Shown here piece by piece: positions 57,755-64,000 of a stretch of 64,000 nucleotides of DNA. This stretch comes from Phenylobacterium sp. GTDB lineage: Bacteria; Pseudomonadota; Alphaproteobacteria; Caulobacterales; Caulobacteraceae. The DNA lies in assembly GCF_004799515.1 (NCBI RefSeq), contig NZ_SSMX01000003.1, positions 62,001 to 126,000 on the forward strand. Direction: 5' to 3'. Position numbers and translations under genes: made by a program. Each line of letters starts with the position of its first letter. Position 1 is the first letter of the stretch. The notes under the pieces are model-generated. The model saw only the letters and a program-made list of their open reading frames with translations. It did no database searches and had not been told where the DNA came from.

Positions 57755-57886
57755 CAACTCTCCCCGAAACCCGGCGGCGCGGTTCGCCGTCTCTGACGGA
57801 CAACGCCGCCGCGCCGGCCTTATGCCTCAAAATCCGGAGCCGGGCTCCGGACGCCTCGCGACGGTCGCCGCCCGGTTCTTGGTGTC

Positions 57887-58843
57887 CTAGTTCAGATTGC
57901 TGATCATGGCCGAAGAGACCCAGCCGCGGTTGCCGTTCTCATCGTCCACCTCCCACCAGATGCCGTTCTTCTGGCCGGTGGGGAAGACCGAGTCGCCGAC
58001 GTTGAAGCTGCGCACCTGCGCCGCGGTCGGCGAGGGCGTCTTGCGCATCACGATGGCCTGCTTGACCTTGTAGGTCTGGATGCCCGCCGCCTGGCTGGCC
58101 TGTTCGCCGGTGGGCGCGCTGGTCTGCAGGTAGTGCACGAGGTCGACGAAGGCGTTGAAGTAGGCCGCGGTCACCACCTTGCCGATGTCGGTGTTGGCGT
58201 AGCCGCCGCCGGCAGCCGCGGCGAAACCGCTCCAGCCGTAGCTGCCGCCGCCGGCGCCGAAGGAGATGTCGGTCTTCTGCGCCGTGCCCTCGGCCACATA
58301 GAGCTGCTCGGTGGTGCGCGCGTCGATCAGGGTGATCAGCGCCTGGGCCTCGGACTTCTTGGTGCTGATCGAGCCGGCGATGGCGCCCAGACCGCCCAGG
58401 CTGCGCCCGAAGGCCCCGGCCACCGCGCCGATGTGGTTGCCGCCGGAGTTGGAGTTGGAGTTGGCGAGATCCGGCACGATGAAGAAGTCGGCGCCGGCCA
58501 CCTGGCCCTTGCCGATGTTGGACCCGCGCTTCAGGTCGCCGCCGCTGCCGAGCGCGGCCTCCTCGTTGCGCATGGCCAGGCCCGCGCCACGGTCCACCAC
58601 GCGCAGGCAGTTGGAGCGCGAGGCGAACAGCTTGATCAGGGATTCCGGGTTGGACAGGCCGTACTGCGTCCACCACTCCCGATCTGGGTCCTTGATCGCC
58701 ACCCGGCCCAGCGGCTGGGCGCACTGCGGCAAGTCCGGTGTGCCGGCGGGCTTCTTCTTGTCCATGCCGTATTGGGCGCTGGCCGGTTGAGCGGCGATGA
58801 CGGCCGCCGCTCCCGCGGCGGCGGCGAAGAGGATCTTGCGCAT
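57887..58843 (-). CDS. CsgG/HfaB-like outer-membrane-assembly protein with C-terminal SH3 domain
   Basis: A 318-residue exported protein with a signal peptide (ILFAAAAGAAAVIAAQPASAQ). The middle (about 50-225) follows the CsgG/LpoB-type pattern: a small sensing helix LIKLFASRSNCLRVVDRGAG, then GADFFIVPDLA, a Ser/Asn/Gly-rich loop, and LITLIDARTTEQLYVAEGTA. The C-terminus (about 255-318) is a bacterial SH3 domain (VRKTP-like VMRKTPSPTAAQVRSF, VGDSVFPTG, WWEVDDENGNRGWVSSAMI). SH3 domains bind peptidoglycan or peptides. Start at 58843 (MRKIL) fits the signal peptide. It may help secretion or cell-wall attachment of another protein, but no partner is adjacent. Confidence 0.75.
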   Translation of the reverse strand: MRKILFAAAAGAAAVIAAQPASAQYGMDKKKPAGTPDLPQCAQPLGRVAIKDPDREWWTQYGLSNPESLIKLFASRSNCLRVVDRGAGLAMRNEEAALGSGGDLKRGSNIGKGQVAGADFFIVPDLANSNSNSGGNHIGAVAGAFGRSLGGLGAIAGSISTKKSEAQALITLIDARTTEQLYVAEGTAQKTDISFGAGGGSYGWSGFAAAAGGGYANTDIGKVVTAAYFNAFVDLVHYLQTSAPTGEQASQAAGIQTYKVKQAIVMRKTPSPTAAQVRSFNVGDSVFPTGQKNGIWWEVDDENGNRGWVSSAMISNLN

Positions 58844-59047
58844 GCTGGCCCCAAGCAAACAGAGTTAATCCCAAAATGAGCCTAGTCCTCTCAAGGCGGA
58901 GCTTCAATTGAAGTCGCGCCCCACGCGAGCCGCCCTCGCGGCCGTCCGCCGATCCGGCGATTGGGTCGCCGGCCTTGAGCGGCGCGACGAGCCTGCCTAA
59001 GTCAGGGTTGAAGGGCCCAGCCGAGCTTCCTGAAAGACCGTTTCACC

Positions 59048-59572
59048 ATGCGCACCCCGCCTGCCGCCCTCCCGCTTTGCCTCGCCCTGAGCGCCGCCCT
59101 GGCCTCGTCCGCCGCCGCGGCGCCCGCGCCTCGTCTCGCGACGGAGAGCTACGCGGAGCTCCAGCCGCCGATACCCTTTCCCTACGACGAGGCGGCCAAC
59201 GCCAACGCCGCGGTGGCCAAGGCCAAGGCGCGGGCCCTTACGCATCACAAACTGTTGCTGGTTGACCTGGGCGGCAACTGGTGCGGCGACTGCCGGATCC
59301 TGACGGCGACCCTGGAGCAGAGCCCGGAGCTGAAGGCCTTTGTGGACAAGCACTACGAGACCGTCCTGGTCGACGTCGGCCGCTTCGACAAGAACCTGCA
59401 GATCCCGGCCCACTGGGGCATCACCACCCGCTTGGAGGGCGTGCCGGCCTTGCTGGTCGTCGACCCCAGGACCGACAAGCTGCTCGACGCCGGCCGCGTC
59501 TCGGCCCTGCAGGACGCCCGCCACATGACCCCGCAGGCGCTGGCCGACTGGCTGGCCCAGTGGCCGAAGTAG
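59048..59572 (+). CDS. Exported thioredoxin-like protein
   Basis: A 174-residue protein with a signal peptide (LPLCLALSAALASSAAAAP). It has a thioredoxin fold with active-site motif GGNWCGDCRIL (Cys79-Cys82) and the downstream strand GVPALLVVDPRT containing the usual cis-Pro. LLLVDLGGNWCGDC is similar to the DsbD-gamma/thioredoxin_7 type. It probably acts as a periplasmic thiol oxidoreductase. It is a single gene, convergent with the 101-residue gene on the minus strand. Confidence 0.88.
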   Translation: MRTPPAALPLCLALSAALASSAAAAPAPRLATESYAELQPPIPFPYDEAANANAAVAKAKARALTHHKLLLVDLGGNWCGDCRILTATLEQSPELKAFVDKHYETVLVDVGRFDKNLQIPAHWGITTRLEGVPALLVVDPRTDKLLDAGRVSALQDARHMTPQALADWLAQWPK

Positions 59573-59578
59573 TCCGCC

Positions 59579-59884
59579 TCAGCCGGTCAGCCAGCGGCGC
59601 GGATGGCGCCAGCCCAGTTCGCGCACCTCGCCGGGCGCCAGGCCCAGGGTCTTCATCTTCGTGAGGCTGAGCGGGCGGATGGCCTCCACCGGCTCCTGGC
59701 CGTCCAGCGGGCTTTCGGCGACCCGGCCCGCGCGGCCCGCCCAGTCGACGGCGGTCCACTCGCTCTTGCCCTGGTCCTCGTGCCCGACGGCGAAGTAGTG
59801 CAGCAGCGGCTTCGGCTCGCCCGGCGGCTGCAGCATAACCCCGATCAACCAGCCGCCCGCCAAATCCGCCTCCGCCGTGTGCAA
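59579..59884 (-). CDS. Small protein, unknown function
   Basis: A 101-residue protein without signal peptide or membrane span. It has a compact, Trp-rich sequence with LLHYFAVGHEDQGKSEWTAV and LTKMKTLGLAPGEVRELGW. It is not a shadow of the neighbouring gene: the frame lies in its own space between two real genes, 6 bases from the convergent thioredoxin stop. No family is recognised. Confidence 0.6.
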   Translation of the reverse strand: MHTAEADLAGGWLIGVMLQPPGEPKPLLHYFAVGHEDQGKSEWTAVDWAGRAGRVAESPLDGQEPVEAIRPLSLTKMKTLGLAPGEVRELGWRHPRRWLTG

Positions 59885-59974
59885 CTCGTCGCTTAGCTCG
59901 CCTTCCGGCGTCGCGCGAGTTGAATGCGGCGCGGACAGTCCTTAGGCTGCTCGGCTGAAGTTTAGGAGCATTCC

Positions 59975-60244
59975 ATGGCTGACGAGACCAACGATGGCCC
60001 GCGCGCCCGGCCGAACCAGAAGGACAAGGGCACGGTCGTGAACACCGCCTTTGGCGAGAAAATGACCGGCCATCTCTCGGACATCGCCGACGGGGACGAT
60101 GCCAAGGGCGGGGTGCGCGCCGCGCCGGCCGACGATGGCAAGGCCCATCCCGGTCAGAAGGACAAGGGCAAGGTCGTGAACACCGCCTTCGGTGAGAAGA
60201 TGAGCGGCGGCATCGCCGACATCGCCGACGGCGACGACGAGTAG
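59975..60244 (+). CDS. Small hydrophilic protein with a duplicated 28-residue module
   Basis: An 89-residue highly polar protein without membrane segment. Residues 15-42 and 61-88 are two copies of one module. They share 23 of 28 positions, with the common pattern QKDKG-x-VVNTAFGEKM and ending DIADGDD. The linker between copies is Ala/Gly-rich. The start has TTAGGAG six bases upstream. The protein looks disordered and acidic at the module ends, basic at their starts. I do not recognise a family. It is flanked by unrelated genes and is probably monocistronic. Confidence 0.75.
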   Translation: MADETNDGPRARPNQKDKGTVVNTAFGEKMTGHLSDIADGDDAKGGVRAAPADDGKAHPGQKDKGKVVNTAFGEKMSGGIADIADGDDE

Positions 60245-60280
60245 CGCCGACGACCAAGGCTGGGCGCGCGAGCTGCGCGC

Positions 60281-61957
60281 TCAGCGCTTGTCGTAGACCA
60301 CCTGGCCGTCGACGACGGTCAGCACCGCGTGGCCCTTGGGGATCTCCGCCTCGGGCGCGGTCATCAGGTCCACCGAGAAGCCGGAGAAGTCGGCGCGCTT
60401 GCCGACGCTGATCGTGCCCAGGTCGTTTTCCGCGAAACGGGCGTAGGCCGCCGAGGCCGTGAACAGCTTCAACGCCTCGGCGCGGCTGAGCGTCTCCTCC
60501 GGATGCCAGTCGGCGTCGGAATAGCCCTTCAGGTCCTTGCGCGCGACGGCGGCATAGAACTCGATCAGCGGCGCGCCGCGCTCCACGGGCGCGTCCGAGC
60601 CGCCCACCACCACAGCCCCCGAATTCAGCAGGCTCTTCCAGGCGTAGGCGCCCTTCAGCCGCGCCGCGCCCAGGCGCGCCTTGGCGAAGTGGAAGTCGCC
60701 GATGGCGTGGCTGGGCTGCATGGAGGCGATCACGTGATCGGCGTGGAACCGCGGGATGTCGACCGGGCGCAGGATCTGGGCGTGCTCGATCCGCCAGCGC
60801 GCCGCCGCGCCCTTGGCCGGATCGGCCTTGAAGGCTTCTTCGTAGAGGTCCAGCGCCGTGGCGTTGCCGCGGTCGCCGATGGCGTGGGTGGAAACCTGGA
60901 TACCGCCGGCCAGCGCCTTCCTCAGCGCCTCGCGCATCACCTCCGGCTGGGTGATGAACGTGCCGGTGATCGAAGGCGCGTCCGAATAGGGGGCGAACAA
61001 GGCGGCCCCGCGTGAGCCCAGCGCGCCGTCCATGTAGAGCTTGATGCCGCGCGTGGTGATCCGCCCGTCCGGCGTCTGCCGCGGGCCGGAGGCGAACAGC
61101 GGTCCGGCTCCGGCGTAGTCGACCATGTTGTAGACCCGCAAGGTCGCTTCGCCCTGCCTGTCCATCTCCTCCAGCAGCGGCACGTCGGCCATGTTGACGC
61201 TCATGGAATGGACGCCGGTCCAGCCGTATTGCGTCTCCACCTTGAAGGCGGCGCGGAAGCGGGCCAGCCGCGACTCCCGTGTGGGCCTGGGCTCCAGCGC
61301 GCCCACCAGGGCCTTGGCGTTGTCCACCAGCATGCCGGTGGGCTGGCCGTCGGGGCCTTTCAGGATCTGGCCGCCGAAGGGCGCGGCCGTGGCGGCGTCG
61401 ATGTGCGCGGCCTTCAGGGCCGCGGAGTTGGCGGTCAGCGCATGGCCGTCGGCGCGGGTCAGGATCACCGGCTGGTCGGGGGCGGCGGCGTCCAGGTCGC
61501 CCTTCTCCAGGAAGCGGTGCTCGGGCCAGCCGGTCTCGATCCAGCCGCGCCCGACGATGGTCCCGGTGGGGTGATGCTCGGCGATATAGGCCTTGAGCCG
61601 CTCCGTGACCTCGGCCGCCGACTTGGAGCCTTCGAGGTTGAGTGTCAGCTCGCGGTCGCCGATGCCGTCCAGGTGGGCGTGGCTGTCGGTGAAGCCGGGG
61701 AACAGGGCCGCGCCTTTCAGGTCTATGACCTTGGTGCTCGGCCCCACCAGCGCCTGGGCGCCGGCCTTGCCGCCGGCGAAGGCGATGCGGCCCTGGCGCA
61801 CGGCGACGGCCTCCACCTCCGGCTTGGCGTCCAGCGCGGTGTAGATCGGTCCGCCCCAGATCACGAGGTCGGCGGGCGCCTTCTCAGCGGCCTGGGACGC
61901 GGCGAGCGGCGCGAGGAGGGCGAGGCTGGCCGCGAGGCCCAGGACGGTGCGGGTCAT
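60281..61957 (-). CDS. Exported amidohydrolase of the YtcJ type
   Basis: A 558-residue amidohydrolase-superfamily protein with a signal peptide (LGLAASLALLAPLAASQA). Metal-site motifs are LFPGFTDSHAHLDGIG, a long insert typical of the YtcJ group, VSTHAIGDRGNATALDLYEEA, RIEHAQILRPVDIPRF and GGSDAPVERGAPL. The C-terminal SVGKRADFSGFSVDL is the usual return to the beta-sandwich. YtcJ-like enzymes act on various N-acyl or amide compounds, and the substrate is not predictable. It is single, 43 bases upstream in map order of the hydrolase stop at 62001 and transcribed the same way. Confidence 0.92.
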   Translation of the reverse strand: MTRTVLGLAASLALLAPLAASQAAEKAPADLVIWGGPIYTALDAKPEVEAVAVRQGRIAFAGGKAGAQALVGPSTKVIDLKGAALFPGFTDSHAHLDGIGDRELTLNLEGSKSAAEVTERLKAYIAEHHPTGTIVGRGWIETGWPEHRFLEKGDLDAAAPDQPVILTRADGHALTANSAALKAAHIDAATAAPFGGQILKGPDGQPTGMLVDNAKALVGALEPRPTRESRLARFRAAFKVETQYGWTGVHSMSVNMADVPLLEEMDRQGEATLRVYNMVDYAGAGPLFASGPRQTPDGRITTRGIKLYMDGALGSRGAALFAPYSDAPSITGTFITQPEVMREALRKALAGGIQVSTHAIGDRGNATALDLYEEAFKADPAKGAAARWRIEHAQILRPVDIPRFHADHVIASMQPSHAIGDFHFAKARLGAARLKGAYAWKSLLNSGAVVVGGSDAPVERGAPLIEFYAAVARKDLKGYSDADWHPEETLSRAEALKLFTASAAYARFAENDLGTISVGKRADFSGFSVDLMTAPEAEIPKGHAVLTVVDGQVVYDKR

Positions 61958-62000
61958 GTGGCTTAGCTAGCCGCCCACGGCCCGTCCCGCCAAGGGTTCT

Positions 62001-63419
62001 TCAGCGCTCGGCGTGCTTGACCACCCAGTCGGCCATCAAGGTCAGCATGGCCGGCGACAGGGTCTCGTCGATGTCGGCGTACTCGTCGGGCGAGCCGGTG
62101 GGGGCGTCCTGGAACAGGTGGTTCAGTCCGGGCAGTTCGATCACCGTCGCGTCGGCGTTGCTGCGTAGCGCCGCGCGGATCGGCGGCAGGTTGACCGAGG
62201 GCACGACCTGCTGGTCCTTCGACCCGTTCAGCGCCAAGACCGGGCAGCGCATCTCCTGCAAGGCCGGCTGCGGATCGTAGGCCAGGAAGAAGCGCGTCCA
62301 GGGCGACATGGTCTGGGCGGCCGCCAGCCTCACCTGGGGCATCGGCAGCTCGGGCGCGGCCGTATGGATTCTCTCGATGGCCTCGGCGACGGTCTTGGCG
62401 TCGGCGGCCACGGCCCGGATGCGGACGCTGACCGCCTCGGCGTCGGCGGCCTGCGCCTCGCTGGCCCCGGCGGACAACATGAGGGCGCGGCGCTGCGAGC
62501 GGATGGTCTCCGCGCCGGTGACGCCTGGCCCGGCCAGCATGACCACGAAGGCGATCTTGCGGTCGTTCGCCGCCACCAGGGGGCCGATGGCGCCGCCCTC
62601 GGAGTGGCCGATCAGGCCGATCTTGCCGGGGTCGATGTCCGGCCGGGTGCGGAGGAAGGCCACCGCCCGGGTGATATCCACGGCGAAGTCGGCGGTGGTG
62701 GAGGCCGCGAAGTCGCCGGTCGAGCCGCCGGCTCCGCGGTCGTCGAGCCGCAGCACCGCGATCCCGCGCCGGGTCAGGGTGTCGGCGATCAGCAGGAAAG
62801 GCTTGTGGCCGACGATGGTCTCGTCGCGGTCCTGCTGGCCCGAGCCGGTGATCAGCACCGCTGCGGGGAACGGGCCCTTGCCGGGCGGCAGGGTGAGCGT
62901 CCCGGCCAGCCGCACGCCCGGCGCGCTGTCGAAGGCCACCTCCTCGCTGCGGTAGGGGAACGGCGGCTTGGGCGTCTGCGGCCGCAGCCGGGGCGGCGCG
63001 TGACCCGGCTTTAGCAGGATCGGGAACGTCCCGCCCGGCTGGGTCCAGGTCCCGCGCCAGCCGCCGGCGGTTGTGTCCCAGCGGCCCTCGAAACGGCCCT
63101 GGATCCTCGGCACGGCGAAGCCGAACCCGCCGTCGGCGGCCTTGACGTCGACCAGCGGGAAGGCCGCCGCGCCCTGGTCGACACTGGCGAGCGCGCCCGC
63201 CAGCACGCCGTCGGCGCCGGCGGAGAGCTCGACCTGCAGGCGCAGCAGCCCGGCCTGGATCGGCAGGGCGCCGTACCAGCTCCCCGTCGCGGGCGGCGGC
63301 TGGGCCGGCGGCGGCGTGACCTGTGCATGCGCCGCGCTTTGCAGGACCACCGCCATCATCAGGAGCGCGACCGTCATCGCCGCGATCCACACGGTCAGCT
63401 TACGGACCATCGTCGTCAT
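62001..63419 (-). CDS. Exported alpha/beta hydrolase (dienelactone-hydrolase-like)
   Basis: A 472-residue protein with a signal peptide (VWIAAMTVALLMMAVVLQSA). Residues about 35-150 form a beta-rich N-terminal domain. The alpha/beta hydrolase domain follows, with ITGSGQQDRDETIVG, LRLDDRGAGGSTGDF, the nucleophile elbow LIGHSEGGAIGPL and a late acid/His pair (ALNGSKDQQV, LNHLFQDA). This layout matches a large family of extracellular acyl hydrolases. Substrates are unknown. It precedes the SPFH gene on the same strand by 23 bases in map order. Confidence 0.9.
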   Translation of the reverse strand: MTTMVRKLTVWIAAMTVALLMMAVVLQSAAHAQVTPPPAQPPPATGSWYGALPIQAGLLRLQVELSAGADGVLAGALASVDQGAAAFPLVDVKAADGGFGFAVPRIQGRFEGRWDTTAGGWRGTWTQPGGTFPILLKPGHAPPRLRPQTPKPPFPYRSEEVAFDSAPGVRLAGTLTLPPGKGPFPAAVLITGSGQQDRDETIVGHKPFLLIADTLTRRGIAVLRLDDRGAGGSTGDFAASTTADFAVDITRAVAFLRTRPDIDPGKIGLIGHSEGGAIGPLVAANDRKIAFVVMLAGPGVTGAETIRSQRRALMLSAGASEAQAADAEAVSVRIRAVAADAKTVAEAIERIHTAAPELPMPQVRLAAAQTMSPWTRFFLAYDPQPALQEMRCPVLALNGSKDQQVVPSVNLPPIRAALRSNADATVIELPGLNHLFQDAPTGSPDEYADIDETLSPAMLTLMADWVVKHAER

Positions 63420-63442
63420 GTCCCCGTCTGGAAAGCCGTTGC

Positions 63443-64000
63443 CTAGCGGGTCGGTCGCCGGCGCGTCGGCGCCGCGCGGCTGGGCGCGGCCGGCGCGGCG
63501 GCCGGGGGCGGCGGCGTCTGGGCGCCCTCGGCCAGGGCGGCCAGGCCCATGATCCCGCCGGGGTTCATGGCGTCGACCATGGCGCTGGGCATCAGGATGG
63601 TCGCGCCGCGTTCCTTGGTCGTCTCGTAGATTATGTTCATGGCGCGCAGCTGCAGGGCCGCCGGGCTCTTGGCGTAGATGTCGGCGGCCTCGACGAACTT
63701 CTGCGCCACGGCCTGTTCGGCCTGGCCCAGGTGGATCCGCGCGGCGGCCTCACGCTGGGCTTGGGCCTCGCGGCTCATGGCGTCCTGCAGGGCGGCCGGC
63801 ACGCCGATGTCGCGGATCTCCACCGAGATGGCGGTCACGCCCCATTCGGCGGTTTTGCGCCCGATCTCCTCGCGCAGCAGCTCGTCGCCGTGCTTGCGGT
63901 CGGAGAGCAGGGTGGACAGCAGGGACGAGCCGACCATCTCCCGCAGCGAGGTCTGCGCCACCCGGCTGATCGCCGAGCGGTAGTCGGTGATCTCCAGGGC
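63443..64000 (-). CDS. SPFH/band-7 (slipin/stomatin-like) protein, N-terminus outside window
   Basis: The C-terminal 185 codons of a band-7 protein. DYRSAISRVAQTSLREMVGS and GVTAISVEIRDIGVPAALQD are the SPFH core. The coiled-coil AMSREAQAQREAAARIHLGQ then AEQAVAQKFVEAADIY follows, and then MNIIYETTKERGATILMPS, matching slipins. The tail is Pro/Ala-rich (PPPPAAAPAAPSRAAPTR). Such proteins form membrane microdomain scaffolds, often with an NfeD protease partner. The membrane-anchored N-terminus lies beyond position 64000. Confidence 0.9.
   Translation of the reverse strand, partial: ALEITDYRSAISRVAQTSLREMVGSSLLSTLLSDRKHGDELLREEIGRKTAEWGVTAISVEIRDIGVPAALQDAMSREAQAQREAAARIHLGQAEQAVAQKFVEAADIYAKSPAALQLRAMNIIYETTKERGATILMPSAMVDAMNPGGIMGLAALAEGAQTPPPPAAAPAAPSRAAPTRRRPTR

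Overview
This is a high-GC, gene-dense chromosomal window from an alphaproteobacterium of the order Caulobacterales, most likely Caulobacteraceae (Phenylobacterium or Caulobacter-like). The strongest marker is gcrA (19862-20362, minus), a cell-cycle regulator restricted to alphaproteobacteria, with a CtrA-like and a DnaA-like site upstream. A NodT-type efflux operon, an enoate-reductase-type enzyme and several exported hydrolases fit the same group. There is no insertion sequence, integrase, CRISPR array, rRNA operon or replication origin. The window looks like core chromosome with a few lineage-specific genes.

Region by region. 1-10.6 kb is dominated by sugar-nucleotide and envelope functions: glmS (cut by the left edge) and glmM diverge; ugd and a DegP-type protease diverge; a minus-strand set holds a small membrane protein, a KpsF/KdsD isomerase, a phosphomannomutase and a BON protein; gpmA and a stand-alone RibD-type deaminase follow. 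10.6-20.4 kb has a pentapeptide-repeat protein, an Hsp20 gene whose leader looks like an RNA thermometer, an exported methyltransferase-like protein, an SCP2 protein, an alpha/beta hydrolase with a 230-residue Lys/Ala/Pro tail, hisN, an XRE regulator, an LpxL-type acyltransferase, xseA and gcrA. 20.6-24.8 kb has an ABC-2 permease, argD-argF and hslO (Hsp33). 24.8-30.8 kb is a minus-strand run: TPR-methyltransferase, two uncharacterised envelope proteins, gamma-glutamyltransferase and metZ.

30.9-38.4 kb carries a Tat-exported zincin, a long-form dCTP deaminase, a compact three-gene operon (two membrane proteins plus a 62-residue XRE regulator) behind two perfect inverted repeats, an HD-domain protein, an Old Yellow Enzyme homologue, tRNA-Gly(CCC), a GDSL esterase and an M20 peptidase. 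38.5-43 kb is the most unusual part: a response regulator whose receiver has lost its phosphorylation residues, a PEP-CTERM protein, and a 925-residue protein joining a winged-helix DNA-binding domain, a Ser/Thr kinase, one membrane span and a TPR-like sensor. 43-49 kb is a complete RND efflux operon with translationally coupled genes. 49-64 kb is rich in exported hydrolases (an HExxH protein, a pepsin-like two-DTG protease, an M13 metallopeptidase, an amidohydrolase, an alpha/beta hydrolase). It also holds a Crp/Fnr regulator with palindromic upstream sites, a CsgG-like/SH3 protein, a small internally duplicated protein, and a band-7 (SPFH) protein cut by the right edge.

Three intergenic palindromic repeats (about 23.8, 33.9 and 34.7 kb) belong to one or two related families. 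Protein-level calls rest on motifs read directly. Family names come from general knowledge and no database search was run.
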